Positions 24,172 to 35,363 are shown, counted from the stretch's first letter. The stretch is 64,000 nucleotides of DNA from Pictodentalium vernedei (GCA_031216915.1 CM062297.1:368231704-368295703), one strand, 5' to 3'. Notes: generated by a model not told the origin, from the letters alone. Program-made: numbers and translations.

Positions 24172-24770
24172 CAGTATGTGGAGAGTGGATTGCAGCCAAA
24201 TTACCCGTGGGGTTATCACCCAAAGTGTCACTTTCCAATTATGTACATATGCACATTTATTTATTTACTGGGATTTAACGACACTTTCGACAGCCAGGGT
24301 AACCTCATGTCGGACAGTTTATCAGGTGGATGAAGCCGGAGTACCCGGAGAGAACCACCGAGCAACGACGAGCAACTGTTAGACTCCCCAACGTATTAAC
24401 TCCACACAAGCAGGGTTAGCATTGGTTGAAGACAAGTACACATCGACGTGCAGTTCGCTTTAATACACAACGCCACCGCTGCCCCACGTGGGAAATTGGG
24501 ATTAAGTGTCTTGCCCAAAGACACAGTGTTATTGCCGCAGGTGGGATTCCAACCGAGGACCTCTCGGCTTGCAGCCTGCATCTCTACCTACTCAACCACC
24601 GCGCTCCCGCACAAATGAACACAAAAACACAAGCAATGTTTCGGCCAATGGGCCTCCGGGTTTAATTTTGCTCGTGCTTGTTATGCTTTGCAGCAAATTT
24701 GCAATTATTGCTTGGGTGGAATCTCCACTCTATGGGTGATTTAGTGATAATATATACTCTCCACGTACTG
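24172..24770. mobile_element. Tc1/mariner-type MITE T1, ACAGTATGTGGAGAGT family, with nested SINE
   Basis: Left end cagtatgtggagagtggatt, right end tatactctccacgtactg, flanked by TA at 24170-24171 and 24771-24772. Without the SINE inserted at 24255-24612 the element is about 245 bp, the size of T2 and T3. No coding capacity. Confidence 0.85.
24255..24612 (-). mobile_element. Full-length tRNA-headed SINE nested in MITE T1
   Basis: On the minus strand it starts gggagcgcggtggttgagta (A-box-like). A B-box-like ggttggaatccc follows, then the body with cgtcgatgtgtacttgtc, and a conserved domain equivalent to gggtactccggcttc and gtcgaaagtgtcgttaaa-like sequence. It ends in (TAAA)n. The promoter boxes are internal, as for RNA polymerase III transcripts. 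A short gcaca repeat at both junctions may be the target duplication. The family is abundant in this window. Confidence 0.85.
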
Positions 24771-24941
24771 TAATTCCCAGTTGTGCCAGCTCATTGATTC
24801 TCGGGTATTGTAGTGCAATGGGAGGTGCTAAAACGTACGTGGAATGTGGCATAAATAAATGAACTATAATTCTGAAACAGCTAGCAACATACTTCCCTGT
24901 CACGTAAGGTACCATAGTCGTGTACCAGAAAATGTGCTACA

Positions 24942-25074
24942 AGCGCGATGCCTCAGTGGTTAGTCTAGAGCATTGGACTGTAAGCCGAAAGGGCCACAGT
25001 TCAGTAATTGCGTTATGTTTTTGGCAAGACAGTTAATCCCAACTGCACACGGTGTATTAAGGCGTACTGTATGT
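24942..25074 (+). mobile_element. SINE, 5' part, split by MITE T2
   Basis: Head caagcgcgatgcctcagtgg, then gcaagacagttaatcccaac and a gtgtattaaggcgtactg block. It continues after MITE T2 at 25329 with gatggtgcactt, exactly where the SINE body should resume. The B box is eroded. Confidence 0.8.
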
Positions 25075-25075
25075 A

Positions 25076-25326
25076 CAGTAAGTGGAGAGTGTATTATCAC
25101 TAAATCACCCGTAGAGTGGAGATTCCACCCATGCAATAATTGCAAATTTGTTGCAAAGCAAAACAAGCACAGGCAGAGTCCCTGCCAATGGACGGGAAAA
25201 ACCCGGAGGTCCATTAGCTGAAACATTGATCGTGTTTTGTCCATATGTACAAAATTTAAAGTGATACTTTGGGTGATAACTCCACTCCTCGGGTGGTTTA
25301 TTTACAATCCACCCTCCACATAGATG
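25076..25326. mobile_element. Tc1/mariner-type MITE T2 inside a SINE
   Basis: Left end cagtaagtggagagtg, right end ccaccctccacatagatg, flanked by TA at 25074-25075 and 25327-25328. The centre holds ccaatggacgggaaaaacccg and a ggaggtccatt block, also found in the CAGTTAAAA family. Confidence 0.85.
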
Positions 25327-25328
25327 TA

Positions 25329-25502
25329 GATGGTGCACTTGCCATCAAACGAGGCGAACTCCGCTTGTAAAAAAGAAAGTTAGTAGGAGAGTGTGAAAGT
25401 TTCTTGTCGCTGCTCGATGGATCTTTCCTTGTACTCCACCCACCCGAAAAACTGTCCCACAAGACTTGACCCTGGTTGTCGTTAAACCCAAATAAAAAAA
25501 CA
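25329..25502 (+). mobile_element. SINE, 3' part, split by MITE T2
   Basis: Resumes at gatggtgcacttg. It then shows ttcttgtcgctgctcg, tccacccacccgaaaaactg and cctggttgtcgttaaaccc, and ends in the A-rich tail caaataaaaaaacaaac. It belongs to the copy that starts at 24942. Confidence 0.8.
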
Positions 25503-25539
25503 AACAAACAGCATGAATTCCCGATGGACTATTGTTTTA

Positions 25540-25795
25540 CAGGACGTGGAGAGTTTATTATCAGTAGTTCACCCGCAGAGTGGAGATTGCACCCAAGCAA
25601 TAATTGCTAACTTTTTGCAAAGCACAACGAGCACAAGCAAAATTTCAGCCAATGGACATCCGGGTTAAATACCGATGTCCATTGGAGGAAACATTGCTTG
25701 TGCTTTTGTCCACGTGCACACAATTTAAAAGTGATACGTTGGGTGATAACTCCATTCCACGGGTTATTTAGTTACAATTCACTTCCTACATACGG
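25540..25795. mobile_element. Tc1/mariner-type MITE T3
   Basis: Left end caggacgtggagagttt, right end cttcctacatacgg, flanked by TA at 25538-25539 and 25796-25797. The internal sequence follows T2 closely, including gagtggagattgcacccaag and a gtgataactccat block. Confidence 0.8.
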
Positions 25796-25825
25796 TAGCT
25801 GTGAATGCCATACTCTTGTGATGGT

Positions 25826-25885
25826 TCGCTCAATTTTTCTACTTCAACCATCATCCAAGGCCAGCATTCGGGTTGGAAGATGACT
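25826..25885. repeat. Short hairpin repeat, also near 47810
   Basis: tttctacttcaaccatc, then ccagcattcgggttggaag. A close relative lies at 47808-47862 (tacttcaaccatcttccaacc, then tcttcgggtcggaac). Confidence 0.45.
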
Positions 25886-26066
25886 GTTGTAGAAACAAAT
25901 CGATCCAGCCAAAGATGGAATTATTAGATTAGATTTCCTAAATTTATTTACATTTGCGGAAAATATTTTACAGGAGTGCCCGAATATTCATTGTTAGCAC
26001 ATTTACATGTTCTCATATTTGTACACTATTATTCGCATAGTCTTGTACATGTAAGATGTGACTAAC

Positions 26067-26249
26067 ATGGCACATCCAAAGGGCGAATATTATTTTAAGA
26101 ACATATTTGTACATTGTCCACTTCAGGATGTCGAGACGATTAAGGTGTATGCCATTCAAGAGGCGAAACATGGAAGCTCAATGGATTTTTTCGAGGAAAA
26201 TGTTTGGTTGAGGGATCACGGGTCTTGGTCCGTTCTGAGTTTTCTGGTG
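26067..26249 (+). CDS. Possible first coding exon of an unknown gene
   Basis: A 61-codon open frame starts at an ATG in a favourable context (aacatgg) and ends in frame at a strong donor-like site, GTGAGT at 26250. The peptide begins MAHPKGEYYFKNIFVHCP and continues QDVETIKVYAIQEAKHGSS with a mixed, protein-like composition. It contains no signal peptide, membrane segment or family motif that I recognise. There are no repeats here, unlike most of the surroundings. No second exon could be assigned downstream; a short ATG-led frame with a donor-like gaggtacgg lies at 26873-26933 and is equally unproven. It may also be a chance ORF. Confidence 0.3.
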
Positions 26250-26530
26250 GTGAGTACTTGAAATTTCATATTGCATTATTTGTGTATTCTGAGTGTGGGC
26301 CCATGTTCAATGGATAACAATTGATTTCAGTCATATGCTATTGTAGACCAGACATTCGGTTCCCATCAGTCTATTCCCCTTCTCGTTATTACACCCTGGG
26401 TGGATGAACGGAGAAATAATCCGAGTTGTTCGCTGAAAAAAACCCTGACTACTCCGTTTGATATGTAAATATGCTCATTAAGATATAAATATGTTTTTAA
26501 CTCTTAACACGCTTAGTATTTTAAAAACTA

Positions 26531-26600
26531 TTTTTCATCACATCTAGTCATGGCTGATGTGAAGCAGCCAATGCCAGCCATGACTAGATTTGATAAAAAA
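26531..26600. repeat. 70-bp hairpin
   Basis: tttttcatcacatctagtca is mirrored by tgactagatttgataaaaaa, followed inward by tggct/agcca. The loop is about 20 bases. Confidence 0.65.
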
Positions 26601-27157
26601 TTCGTATACATTTAAATCAAGAAATCATCAGTCAAACAGGTAGCCCAATATACAAGGGGGAATTTGGATAAAAGTGCTCCAACTATACTCATTTCGCTGG
26701 CAACTATTCCTTGTCCTGGGCAGGAATATCCGCAAGCAGCATGCAAAGAGTTAAGTCAAATTCGGGCGTCCCAATTTCATGTGACCACCAGATTAGGTAG
26801 TATGTGTTCGCACCAGTTGAAAATATAATATAATAATTTCTAAATATAAAAATTGGGAACTATTTGACAAAATGGCGACATCGGTCATGGTCGTGAGGAC
26901 GAGGAGATATTTGAGGAACGACATCATCCGAGGTACGGTGTGTGTAGATTATGATTGCACACATAAAGAGGTGCTACGAAAATAGCAGTGACTAAAAGGG
27001 TAGAGATAAAATATTTGTGACTAAAATGGCAAAATGGATCGATGGGATCAAATGGCAGCGGAAAAAAGGTGTGTGTTAAAAAACTTTTCTGTCGTTAATA
27101 GATGGGTTACTTACTGAAACAATCGAGCAAACCTCACTTAATAGTCTAAAGTTTTTA

Positions 27158-27655
27158 ATCCTTTACTTGACGACATGCGTCTATCGTCAAGCGCGATTCA
27201 CAAAATTCGTCTCTCAAAATTGATTAGTTTTTTCTTTTTCGTTTCAAAGACATAACTTTGGACTTCTCATTGGAACGAAGTCATTGAGTTCGTTTAAGAA
27301 ACCTAATTCAAGAATAGGCTTTACCCACGAGAGCTCCGTTGGGCAATTGTTTGGTCCTTGCATTATGTGATTGCTGTACAAAGTCACCTTCCTGGGTTAT
27401 TTGTTGGTATTGTACAACTGACGCTGTGTTGATAAATTCCGAGTTAGACAATTTGACAACACAATGTTGATTTATCCCGATAAAGATTTCAGAAATATGA
27501 CTTAGGACCCCTCATTGGAGCGAGCTCAGTGAGCTCGTTCCCATGGGCAGGTCTTAAGCTATGTTTTTGAAATAAAAATGTACTGAAATTTGAATGGTTA
27601 TTTTTTTTTTAAATGGCGCTGTCCGGTTTTCAGAAAAAATATACCCTAACGCACC
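27158..27655. mobile_element. Degraded palindromic MITE fragments, P7
   Basis: A left piece (tcctttacttgacgacatgc, gtttcaaagacataac, cattggaacgaag) ends at about 27305. A right piece starts at about 27495 (gacccctcattggagcgagc, the mirrored gagctcgttccca, a ctatgtttttgaaat block, aaatggcgctgtccgg). They are either one copy interrupted by 190 bp or two decayed copies. No TTAA is preserved. Confidence 0.6.
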
Positions 27656-28440
27656 GACCTTATTTTTCTACTGCATGTAACTTGGACGAATCCATTTATT
27701 TTCTTTTGTCTTTTTGAAAGCAATTTCAGTAAACTGTCATACTGTTTGTCTAAGATCTAATTAAAGAACGAGAACGAAAATCGGTCACTGTATTCATTTT
27801 GAGACGAACGATAGTTTAAACATATTTTATTTGCAAAATTAAAGCAAACAGAATTACAGAAGAAATACTCAACACGAAAAAAATTCTGTTTTGCCCAAAC
27901 TTTTGTTTTTACACAAGTTTCAAACAACAAACATTTCAAATTAAACTTTTAACTAAAACAAACATAAAAAGAAACATAAAAATTAAAAAATTAAAATATT
28001 AATCAGAGCATAAATCAGAAAGGTTGACTTCGATGCGAGCTTTCCCTGGCTGTCAAAAGTGTCGTTAAAATCCCAATAACTAAATAAATAGAAACGTTAA
28101 CTGCGAAAAAGATGCGATCATTCGCTTCATTGTTCAGGTTGATCTGGTGCCTCTTTTGACAAACGGAAAAAGAAAAGGATTTCTGAAAAGATCTTGCTTG
28201 GAATCTACAATAATAGCTCAGTATATCGCCTTACCAACAGATTTGCAGGCGAAATTTTAAACTGAAGACACACTAAATAATTATTTTTCATTGTTCATTA
28301 TTGTTGGTGTGAATACTGTTTCACCATACACGTGTTGCGAGCGCTTCGAGAGATTGGTTAATGTTGTGATTTGCCATTTTCCTTCCCATTTTGTAATTTT
28401 GACTCGATATAATGTCTGCAATCTGAGCCGTGTTGTAAGA
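27656..28440. other. AT-rich stretch with no recognisable feature
   Basis: No repeat, RNA gene or long ORF that I can support. Confidence 0.5.
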
Positions 28441-28445
28441 TAAAT

Positions 28446-28500
<55 letters not shown>

Positions 28501-28730
28501 TTGGGGTTTAGCAACACTTTCGACAGCTAGGGTTACCACGTGTCGGACAGTTTCACGGGTGGGGGAAGCCGGAGTACTCGGAGAGAACCACGGACCAACG
28601 GCGGGCAACTGTCAGCCCCCCCCCCCCCCCCAGCGTTCTAACTCCACACAAGCAGGGTTATCATTAGCTGAAGACAAGTGCACCATCGACGTGCAGTACG
28701 TCTTAGTACACAACACCACTTAGTACATAC
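28441..28730 (-). mobile_element. SINE with expanded (TTTA)n tail, head missing
   Basis: A (TTTA)n array at 28443-28502 is the SINE tail read backwards. It is followed by gcaacactttcgacagctag, gtgtcggacagtttcacggg, a ggaagccggagtactcgg block, and after a C run ttctaactccacacaagcag and a caccatcgacgtgcagta block. The tRNA-like head is absent. Confidence 0.85.
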
Positions 28731-28914
28731 GCGACGATTCGCGTCAATATTATAATCAATGATTGTATATTTCACTGGTTTCAACTTGACCGTTGGTTTC
28801 AGTTTAATTGAAGGGACAATAAGCAGCTACTAATTTACAACAAGAGCTATTGTTGAAAGCAGTTATATCCCCACTGTATTGCTGGACCGATGAAGCATAA
28901 ATGAATTAAAAACA

Positions 28915-29335
28915 AAGGCCCCCAAAAATAATGAAAATTGACAAAGTAAGAACCGTAACTCTGGTGAAAAATACGAGGGCAACTTTTTTATGAAATGTGC
29001 AGGGCGGGCTGTCACAAAGATCCCTAACAGTAAATTTCATTGAAATCCATCCACTCACTGCTGAGATTTCACCACAGACGCACAAAACTCATGAAAAGTT
29101 GGCAAATTAAGGAACGAACTCGGGTGAAGAATGTGGGGGCAACTTTGTTATAACATGGGCGAAAGCGGCTTGCCACAAGAATCCCTCATGCCTAATTTCA
29201 CCGAAACCTATCCAGATATCGCTGCGGACGAACGGACGGCCGGACGCACGGACGCATAGCTAGACGTACGCACGTACGGACGGACTCATGTAATCCAGTA
29301 TACCCCCATTCTATTCGAGAGTTGGGGTAAAAAAA
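28915..29335. repeat. Two-unit degenerate repeat ending in GGACGGACG motif
   Basis: Two units share ggtgaa-aat-cg-gggcaac, gtcacaa-aatccct and a tccatcca/tatccaga block. The sequence ends in a cggacg-rich tract at 29220-29290. It resembles the end of the 6690-7490 array in design but not in detail. Confidence 0.5.
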
Positions 29336-29533
29336 TAATTTGATCAGTTGAAAAAACCACGATTTTCATTATGTAAAAGCAGACTGGCCGTATGGTCTAC
29401 GGGGAGAAGTCCCGGTGGGTCCCTTATTGGGTTCCCTCTGGGGCCCCAAAATTGATGCAGTTCAAAACCTGATGGTCCGTGAAATTTCGTGAAATGACCA
29501 AAAGGCGAAATAGATCTGATGGCATAGTCTCCA

Positions 29534-29599
29534 GTATATCGAAATGCTCTCTATGTGGACTGCTATTGGCAGTCCACACAGAGGACACTTCGATATATC
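29534..29599. repeat. Hairpin, 66 bp
   Basis: agtatatcgaaatg is mirrored by acacttcgatatat, and the inner tgtggactgc by gcagtccaca, with a loop of only about five bases. Confidence 0.65.
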
Positions 29600-30147
29600 A
29601 GCAATCTAATCTGACATTGATTGCTTGGATGAAACGAAACAGCGTTCCTTCAATTTCAAAAATAAAAATTATCTCCGATCAGGCCGAACTATGGTCTTCC
29701 TGACGCCTCGCCCACCCGATAAAACCATTTTTGGCCAATGATCGATGAAGATAATACAAATATGCCATTAACATGTCCTATATCTGAACTGCCTCGCTTA
29801 ATGTGTTTGTCAAGGCCAGTTAGTTTCCATCGTGTTTGATTAAACTTCGCAGGTTTCGGGGTTTATAAAATCCGTAGAGAGTTTGTAGACGTTCGGTGCG
29901 CTATAAAAATGCGTGAACTTTTTTTTTTTTTTTAAATTAGACGCAACTGAACAAAAAGTAACCCCAAGTCGATGAAAATCTCCGCTCTTTTGACCAGGAA
30001 TTGAGACGTACATACCCATTCTGATATGGCTCATCGGTAAATTTAAGCATTTCCTGTCCTGAAGTTATTTACCAGCTCATCCAGGGGGGTAACTATGGGA
30101 AGTGGTGTGACAACCCCAGCCTCCAATACAAATTTCCAAGTCGGAAC

Positions 30148-30309
30148 ATACACAGAGCGACACACGCGTGTGAATGGGTTAATCGATATGACACGGGTGT
30201 CAGCGCGGAAGGATAAAACGAGAGGCCTCAGGCCTCGAGTTTTAACCTTCCTAGTTAGCACCGGTGCCATATCGAATAATCCATTCACATGCGTGTGTCG
30301 TTCTGTGTT
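30148..30309. mobile_element. 162-bp foldback palindrome
   Basis: Outer arms acacagagcgacacacgcg and its mirror cgtgtgtcgttctgtgt; centre gaggcctcaggcctc at about 30225. Because of the symmetry the ORFs on both strands look alike (GLRPRVL versus GLRPLVL); neither is taken as coding. Confidence 0.7.
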
Positions 30310-30437
30310 TATTACACGCCTTCCCGTCTATAAAAAACAATTATTAGGACACTCAGCAATTCATTTGACAACTATCAACAAAAACAACACATTTTATCAA
30401 CCAAATTTGCGAGGGCAACCCGTGTTACTATTTCGTC

Positions 30438-30496
30438 CCCTGAGTTCCAATGTGTTCTATGTACCTACTGGCACATAGAGCACATTGGAACTCAGT
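30438..30496. repeat. Hairpin, 59 bp
   Basis: cctgagttccaatgtg is mirrored by cacattggaactcag, and the inner tctatgt by acatag. Confidence 0.7.
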
Positions 30497-30524
30497 GGAC
30501 GATTTTTTACCACTCTTAGCGATT

Positions 30525-30705
30525 CAGATTGTAATTGCGGTGCGCGATTTGCAGAAAATTCCAGTGGAATTTCGCTTCTATTTGAAAATAGTCCTCCGTC
30601 AACGATTTCCGTTCCGCATATGTGTGCGGAACGAATTTTCATTTTCCGCACGATTTCGTGTTGCTGTAGATGGGGAATAGAACAAGTGTGTAATAAATTT
30701 TCTTC
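30525..30705. repeat. Dispersed repeat R180, copy 1
   Basis: gattgtaattgcggtgcgcg, then tccagtggaatttcgcttct, gatttccgttccgca and a gtgttgctgtagatgggg block. The sequence is repeated in order at 41066-41245. No coding content is recognised. Confidence 0.7.
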
Positions 30706-30881
30706 TGGACTGTGGTCTTAGATATTCATTCGCTCTTGCTGGTAATCGTGTACCTTCTTACGGGACTAGATTTGCTTCTGGGACCTATTCGGTGTCGTAC
30801 AAATGGTGGACTTTGGGTGGTTACGGGTGTTGGAGACCCAACACGACCAATTTTGATTCTGGTACATGCTATTTATGCAAT

Positions 30882-31043
30882 GACATGATTTTCGAGGGCG
30901 TTGGGCTCCATTACTGCACTACCACATGTGATTAGCAGCCCAGTAGTCATTAGCGATAGCCAAGGGCCGCTAGTGGGTGTGGGGCTGCTAATCGCAGATG
31001 GAGGCCAGTAATGGAGCCAAACGATGCCTGAGAAAATCATGTT
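30882..31043. mobile_element. 162-bp foldback MITE
   Basis: Outer arms gacatgattttc and gaaaatcatgtt, inner arms ttgggctccattactg and cagtaatggagccaaa, and a further gattagcagccc/gggctgctaatc pair. The whole element can fold on itself. Confidence 0.7.
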
Positions 31044-31044
31044 A

Positions 31045-31764
31045 TTATTATTATTATCAATACTTGGAAATTATAAGAAAGATTTTGAACCTTTAAAATT
31101 TAAATTAGTTCGTGAAAAGAATCAATGTGAAACACATTTATTAAGCAATTTAAGGCAGAACACTGTATATTTATCTCGGTCAACAACAATGAAAGGTAAA
31201 CGCGTTAGGAAAGTGTAAACAGATTTCTAGGAAGACAAAATGACGCCATGCGCAGAATGCCAGCGTGCTCAAGCCAGCCCGCAGGCACTAATAACTAAAA
31301 ATAGCCATTAGCGACCGGCTTCGTTTTATGTGCTTTTATTCAGGTTTATTATGCCCCCTTACGGGCTGTGTAAAGTAGTATTAACGTGAAGGTAGCGCCC
31401 AATGAATTGATGATAATTAAATGAAAAGTGGAAGGCCAATGATCACGACTACTTCACGTATTTATTCACAAACAGATTTCCTGAGTTTGTTAACTATAAT
31501 CCCGGTTGTCCATTTCAACTTGTCTCTGAAGGATGTTTCTTTTAATTTGAAAAGTATTTGCCGAAAACAAACTATATTTTTGTGTTATCTCATGAGCCCA
31601 AACAATTAACTCTTCAAAGACTACTCACATTTTTCACGTAAGAAAAAGTTCGTCGATCATTTAGCAAATAACTTAAATGACTAAAAATAGGTAGGAGGAC
31701 TAGTAATACAGTAAAGTCGCTGTGGATTGGTCATAATCAACGCGTTGACAGTGATCAGCCTATA
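31045..31764. other. No recognisable feature
   Basis: AT-rich; short ORFs only. I see no repeat shared with other parts of the window. Confidence 0.45.
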
Positions 31765-31768
31765 TTAA

Positions 31769-32011
31769 CCCTTTACCTATCATGAAAAGCAGACGACACT
31801 TGCAAAAAAAATTCTTGAATAACTAATTTTTTTCATTTTTTGTCTCAAAAACATAGGTTATGACCCCTCGTTGGAACGAGCTCGACAAGCTCGTTCCAAC
31901 GAGGGGTCATAACCTATGTTTTTGAGACAAAAAATGAAAATATTTTGAAAATTAATTGGCGATTTTTGAGAATAGCGTTGGCCGGTTTTGGCCGTTACGT
32001 TGGGTAAAGGG
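31769..32011 (+). mobile_element. Palindromic piggyBac-type MITE, copy P3
   Basis: ccctttacctatcatgaaaa at the left, ttgggtaaaggg at the right, TTAA flanks at 31765-31768 and 32012-32015. The central hairpin core aacgagctcgacaagctcgtt has one mismatch. Confidence 0.85.
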
Positions 32012-32015
32012 TTAA

Positions 32016-33985
32016 CGAAAGGGAGTTTGCTGGTCAAAATATGAATCACATGTGGGCGTATTCGACGGTAATACAGCACGTAGGGAACATCAAAAGACAA
32101 TGTTTGCTACTTTAATTCGGTTCCTGCCACTTTATCACCAAAGAAATCGTCTTCACAACGTTATAAATTTTACAATGTTTACAATTTAATTGTTTATTGA
32201 CGCGTTATTTCGATTATTGATTAAATCACAATATTGCAATGTTTAACATAAATTTATGGGTCCTTAAATGACATAGTCCAAAGCAATGTTGTTGTCAGTA
32301 AAATCCCGTTCTGAATTAGTTTTTAATGTGTCAACAAAAAGGTGAATTAAGTGCGAGTGTGTATATTTTCGGAGTACGGATGTGTACAGGCACAGCATAC
32401 GGATCTTAGCTGGTTGGAGAAATAGTGTGAATACGGATTTTTGCAGGAAACAAATTTAATTGATCATTTTTTCAGTCAATGAATGAACTTTTCGAACTAA
32501 TCTCTTTTTCTGCGATTCAACCCTGGTGAATTGCACCCCACACTCCATCTCAGAGCACTCGAAACATCGACAGTGCTTTGCCACAGCATTCACAATGCTA
32601 CCAACTGCTGAGGGCTGGTCAATGCCGCCAATGTCACAGACCGAGAGAGAAGTGCTGAGTCGAGGCTTGATTTTCCATGAGACTAATAGATCCGGAACAA
32701 CCAGGTTGGTTGGTAAATGGCCCTCATACCTTAACCACTATATGCAAGTCATTTTTTTAATGAATTACACATATATATAGTGGTCGAGTCGGGCTGTTGA
32801 TGGGCACATTTTTTATAATCTTGTTGTTTAGCACATAACGCGACACCATTGCCATTTGAAGTGCGTGGGAAACTAGGGTAAATAACAATTAATATTACTG
32901 GACATTATGGGGTAATTTGGTGCAGGATATTGGCCAAAACGTGTCTTTTGGACCCTAACCCTTGAAATGTTTCTTCGAAAGAAACCTTCAGACCATCAAT
33001 TCACTTGTTCAATACAGCTACTGTGATTAAAGAAGTCGACGGAGTGTTTCAATTTGAAATACTCTGTCAACCCACCCCTCCCACCACCTCCCACAATACT
33101 GTAGAATCTCACCTGTCAAAAATGAAATGCGACAATACTGAAGAGACATGCTACTCTCATTTGTTTTTCTTGATGTGAGCTTGAAACATCATTATTTTAT
33201 TTAGGAAAATCCCCCCTCCTGCTGTTAGTGTCTCTGTCTCACAATCAAATAGTGATTCAGTCTAGAAACAAAACTACTTTTATTATGAGAATACTGTATA
33301 TAAATCAGGCATGTAGCTAGAATTCTATAACATGGGGTGCCTTTTCAATTTCTTTGGGGGAATGGTACTTGGACGGCTGTTGTAAGAGCTTTTGGATTTT
33401 GTTTAGTCTTAATCAGGAACCTGTGGTCATCATTACCCACCCCCCACCCCGACTTCCCTGGAGGCAGGGAAGTGGGTGGATGGGCTAAAGACCGGAGGCG
33501 GCCTACATACACATTGTAGTTAAGACTCACCACCCCCACAACCCAAATTAATATTCACTGTTCCAAGAGCAAATCTCAGGATTTATAGCATGTTTGGACC
33601 TATATTGGAGACCATCTGAGGCCTCTATGTTATGTGAAAGTTGCATTGAGCCAATGCTGGAGGGGGAGGGCGGTCTCAAGTGGCCTGGTGGGGCCCATTT
33701 GAACAAATGTTAATCTTATCCACCCACACTTACATCTAACTGAAGTTGAACACAATTGGTTCTGTCACGCATGGGTAGAATTCATCTAAACAGACAGTAA
33801 ACTTTAATCTAGGAGTCATACTGTACTGATCCAGGAATGGGGAATAAGCCCATACTTAAACATAAGTCGACGTACGAACTTTTCAGATTTCAGTTTCAGA
33901 GCCCCCTCCTCGTAAATAAGCCCAGTCCCTGACTTTGGAATTACAAAAATGACGACTGTCAAGCTGATAAATTGTTACAACGTGA
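32016..33985. other. No recognisable feature
   Basis: About 2 kb without a supported gene or repeat. C-rich patches occur at 33075-33100 and 33440-33465. Confidence 0.45.
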
Positions 33986-33990
33986 AGGAA

Positions 33991-34224
33991 CCCCTTACCC
34001 AACGCACATGATATAAAAATTATTATTGTTATTTGAAATACTTTTTTCAAATGCTTCAAAAAATTTCAACAAAACCATATCATGTGACCGCTCATTGGAA
34101 CGAGCTTATCCCGGCGAGGGTGGGGGTAACATGATATGGTTTTGTTGAAATTATTTTCATTTTTTTTCAACTGTTCGGGCTGTAAATTACTCATGCACAT
34201 GTAGCTGATTCGTTAGGTAAAGGG
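33991..34224 (+). mobile_element. Palindromic piggyBac-type MITE, variant copy P6
   Basis: Ends ccccttacccaacgc and cgttaggtaaaggg. The central hairpin uses a different arm (caacaaaaccatatcatgtg, mirrored by catgatatggttttgttg) around an eroded aacgagct core. It is the same subfamily as P5 at 46396. The TTAA flanks are decayed. Confidence 0.7.
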
Positions 34225-34583
34225 TAAATGCATCTTATTGTGTTATAGGATTGGCCGAGTCACCAAAGTTTGTGTCAACATTGCATCCAAATTCTCCTGC
34301 AGACTTGATCTTTCGAAGAAAGCCCACCTATATACTATTGCCCTTTTTATTTCATGCACACCATGGGCTTATTCCAGGATTGGTACGGTAGTAATGATAT
34401 ATACCAAGTATCAAAAGATTCTACCCACTGAATCTGCATGAAGAAGAAGATCATTGGGGAATACGACTCCTCATACCGTACTGAGTTGAAGTTCCCAATT
34501 TAACCCTCACAGCCAAAATATGAACCCATGGACATCATTTGGACAAACTTAAATCCTCGACCCCCCTAACTAAGGATGCCAAA

Positions 34584-34868
34584 ATTAGATGCGGCTGCAG
34601 TGACCTAAACAGTGACAAGTTTCTAAATCACATTGCAAATACGCCATTTTGCCAGCGTGGAAAGGTTGTGGAAGACGCGCAACATTATTTTTTCGAATGT
34701 CAACAGTTTAGTATTCCTAGTCTTCAACTAATGTGTGAATTGGCGAATGTCTATATAAATTCAGTTGATATTCTTTTATATGGTGACGTGCAGCTCCCAC
34801 ACCATGCGAATACACTCATATTAAAGGTTGTTCAAAAATATATCCATGCAACTCGGAGATTTCATTGA
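34584..34868 (+). pseudogene. LINE reverse-transcriptase ORF, C-terminal end only
   Basis: The frame reads IRCGCSDLNSDKFLNHIANT and then a Cys-His cluster: FCQ-RG-KVVEDAQHYFFEC, ending with ILLYGD, NTLILKVVQKYIHATRRF and a stop at 34866. Such a C-x-C, H-x-C cluster followed by an LLFGD-like segment is the usual C-terminus after the RT domain in several non-LTR clades (CR1-, RTE- or Nimb-like). I cannot place it in a clade. The catalytic RT core is absent because of 5' truncation, so it cannot be active. The upstream ATG at 34539 lies in satellite sequence and is not the true start. Confidence 0.75.
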
Positions 34869-35363
34869 TGTTAAGTATTCTGTAGCAGCTACAGAGTGAG
34901 CAACATGCTCATTTGCGCCCGTTACGCGTAGTATGAACCCCAAAGATGGTTTTCTTGGCGGCTGATATCAATGTGGGCATCGTGGCGAAGCACAAATTCA
35001 TAGCTTATGGTACGACAGGTATCCTCTGAAACTTTACACGCAACTGATAATTATTTCCTTCGTCACTATCACTATTATTATTATTATTATTATTATTATA
35101 AGTCGACTGAGCCAAATTAGCATGGAATGGACATGACACACTGCCCCCCCCCCCCCCTCTCTCCTTTCTTTCATTTCTTCTTTCAGTTAATACTGAATTC
35201 TAGGTTTTTTATATTATTTTTCTTTAAATTACAGGTCTACTGTCATGTGATATATATATATGTATTAAATAATATGTTATAGGAGTGGAGAGTTACCTAA
35301 GTGGCAAGCACTTGATCTCCAATCCTTTTTGTGCCCTTTTTGAGACAAATAAAATATTTTAAT
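34584..35363 (+). mobile_element. 5'-truncated LINE inserted in the satellite
   Basis: A near-perfect target-site duplication brackets it: ctaaggatgccaaa at 34570-34583 and ctaaggatgtcaaa at 35364-35377. The insert starts inside the reverse-transcriptase ORF and ends with a short A/T-rich 3' end (gagacaaataaaatatttta). It also holds a (TTA)n tract (35080-35100), a C run (35144-35156) and a (TA)n tract. Confidence 0.8.

Noticed and set aside
30095..30478. Similar ORFs on both strands near 30.2 kb
   Set aside because: The similarity is forced by the palindrome at 30148-30309.
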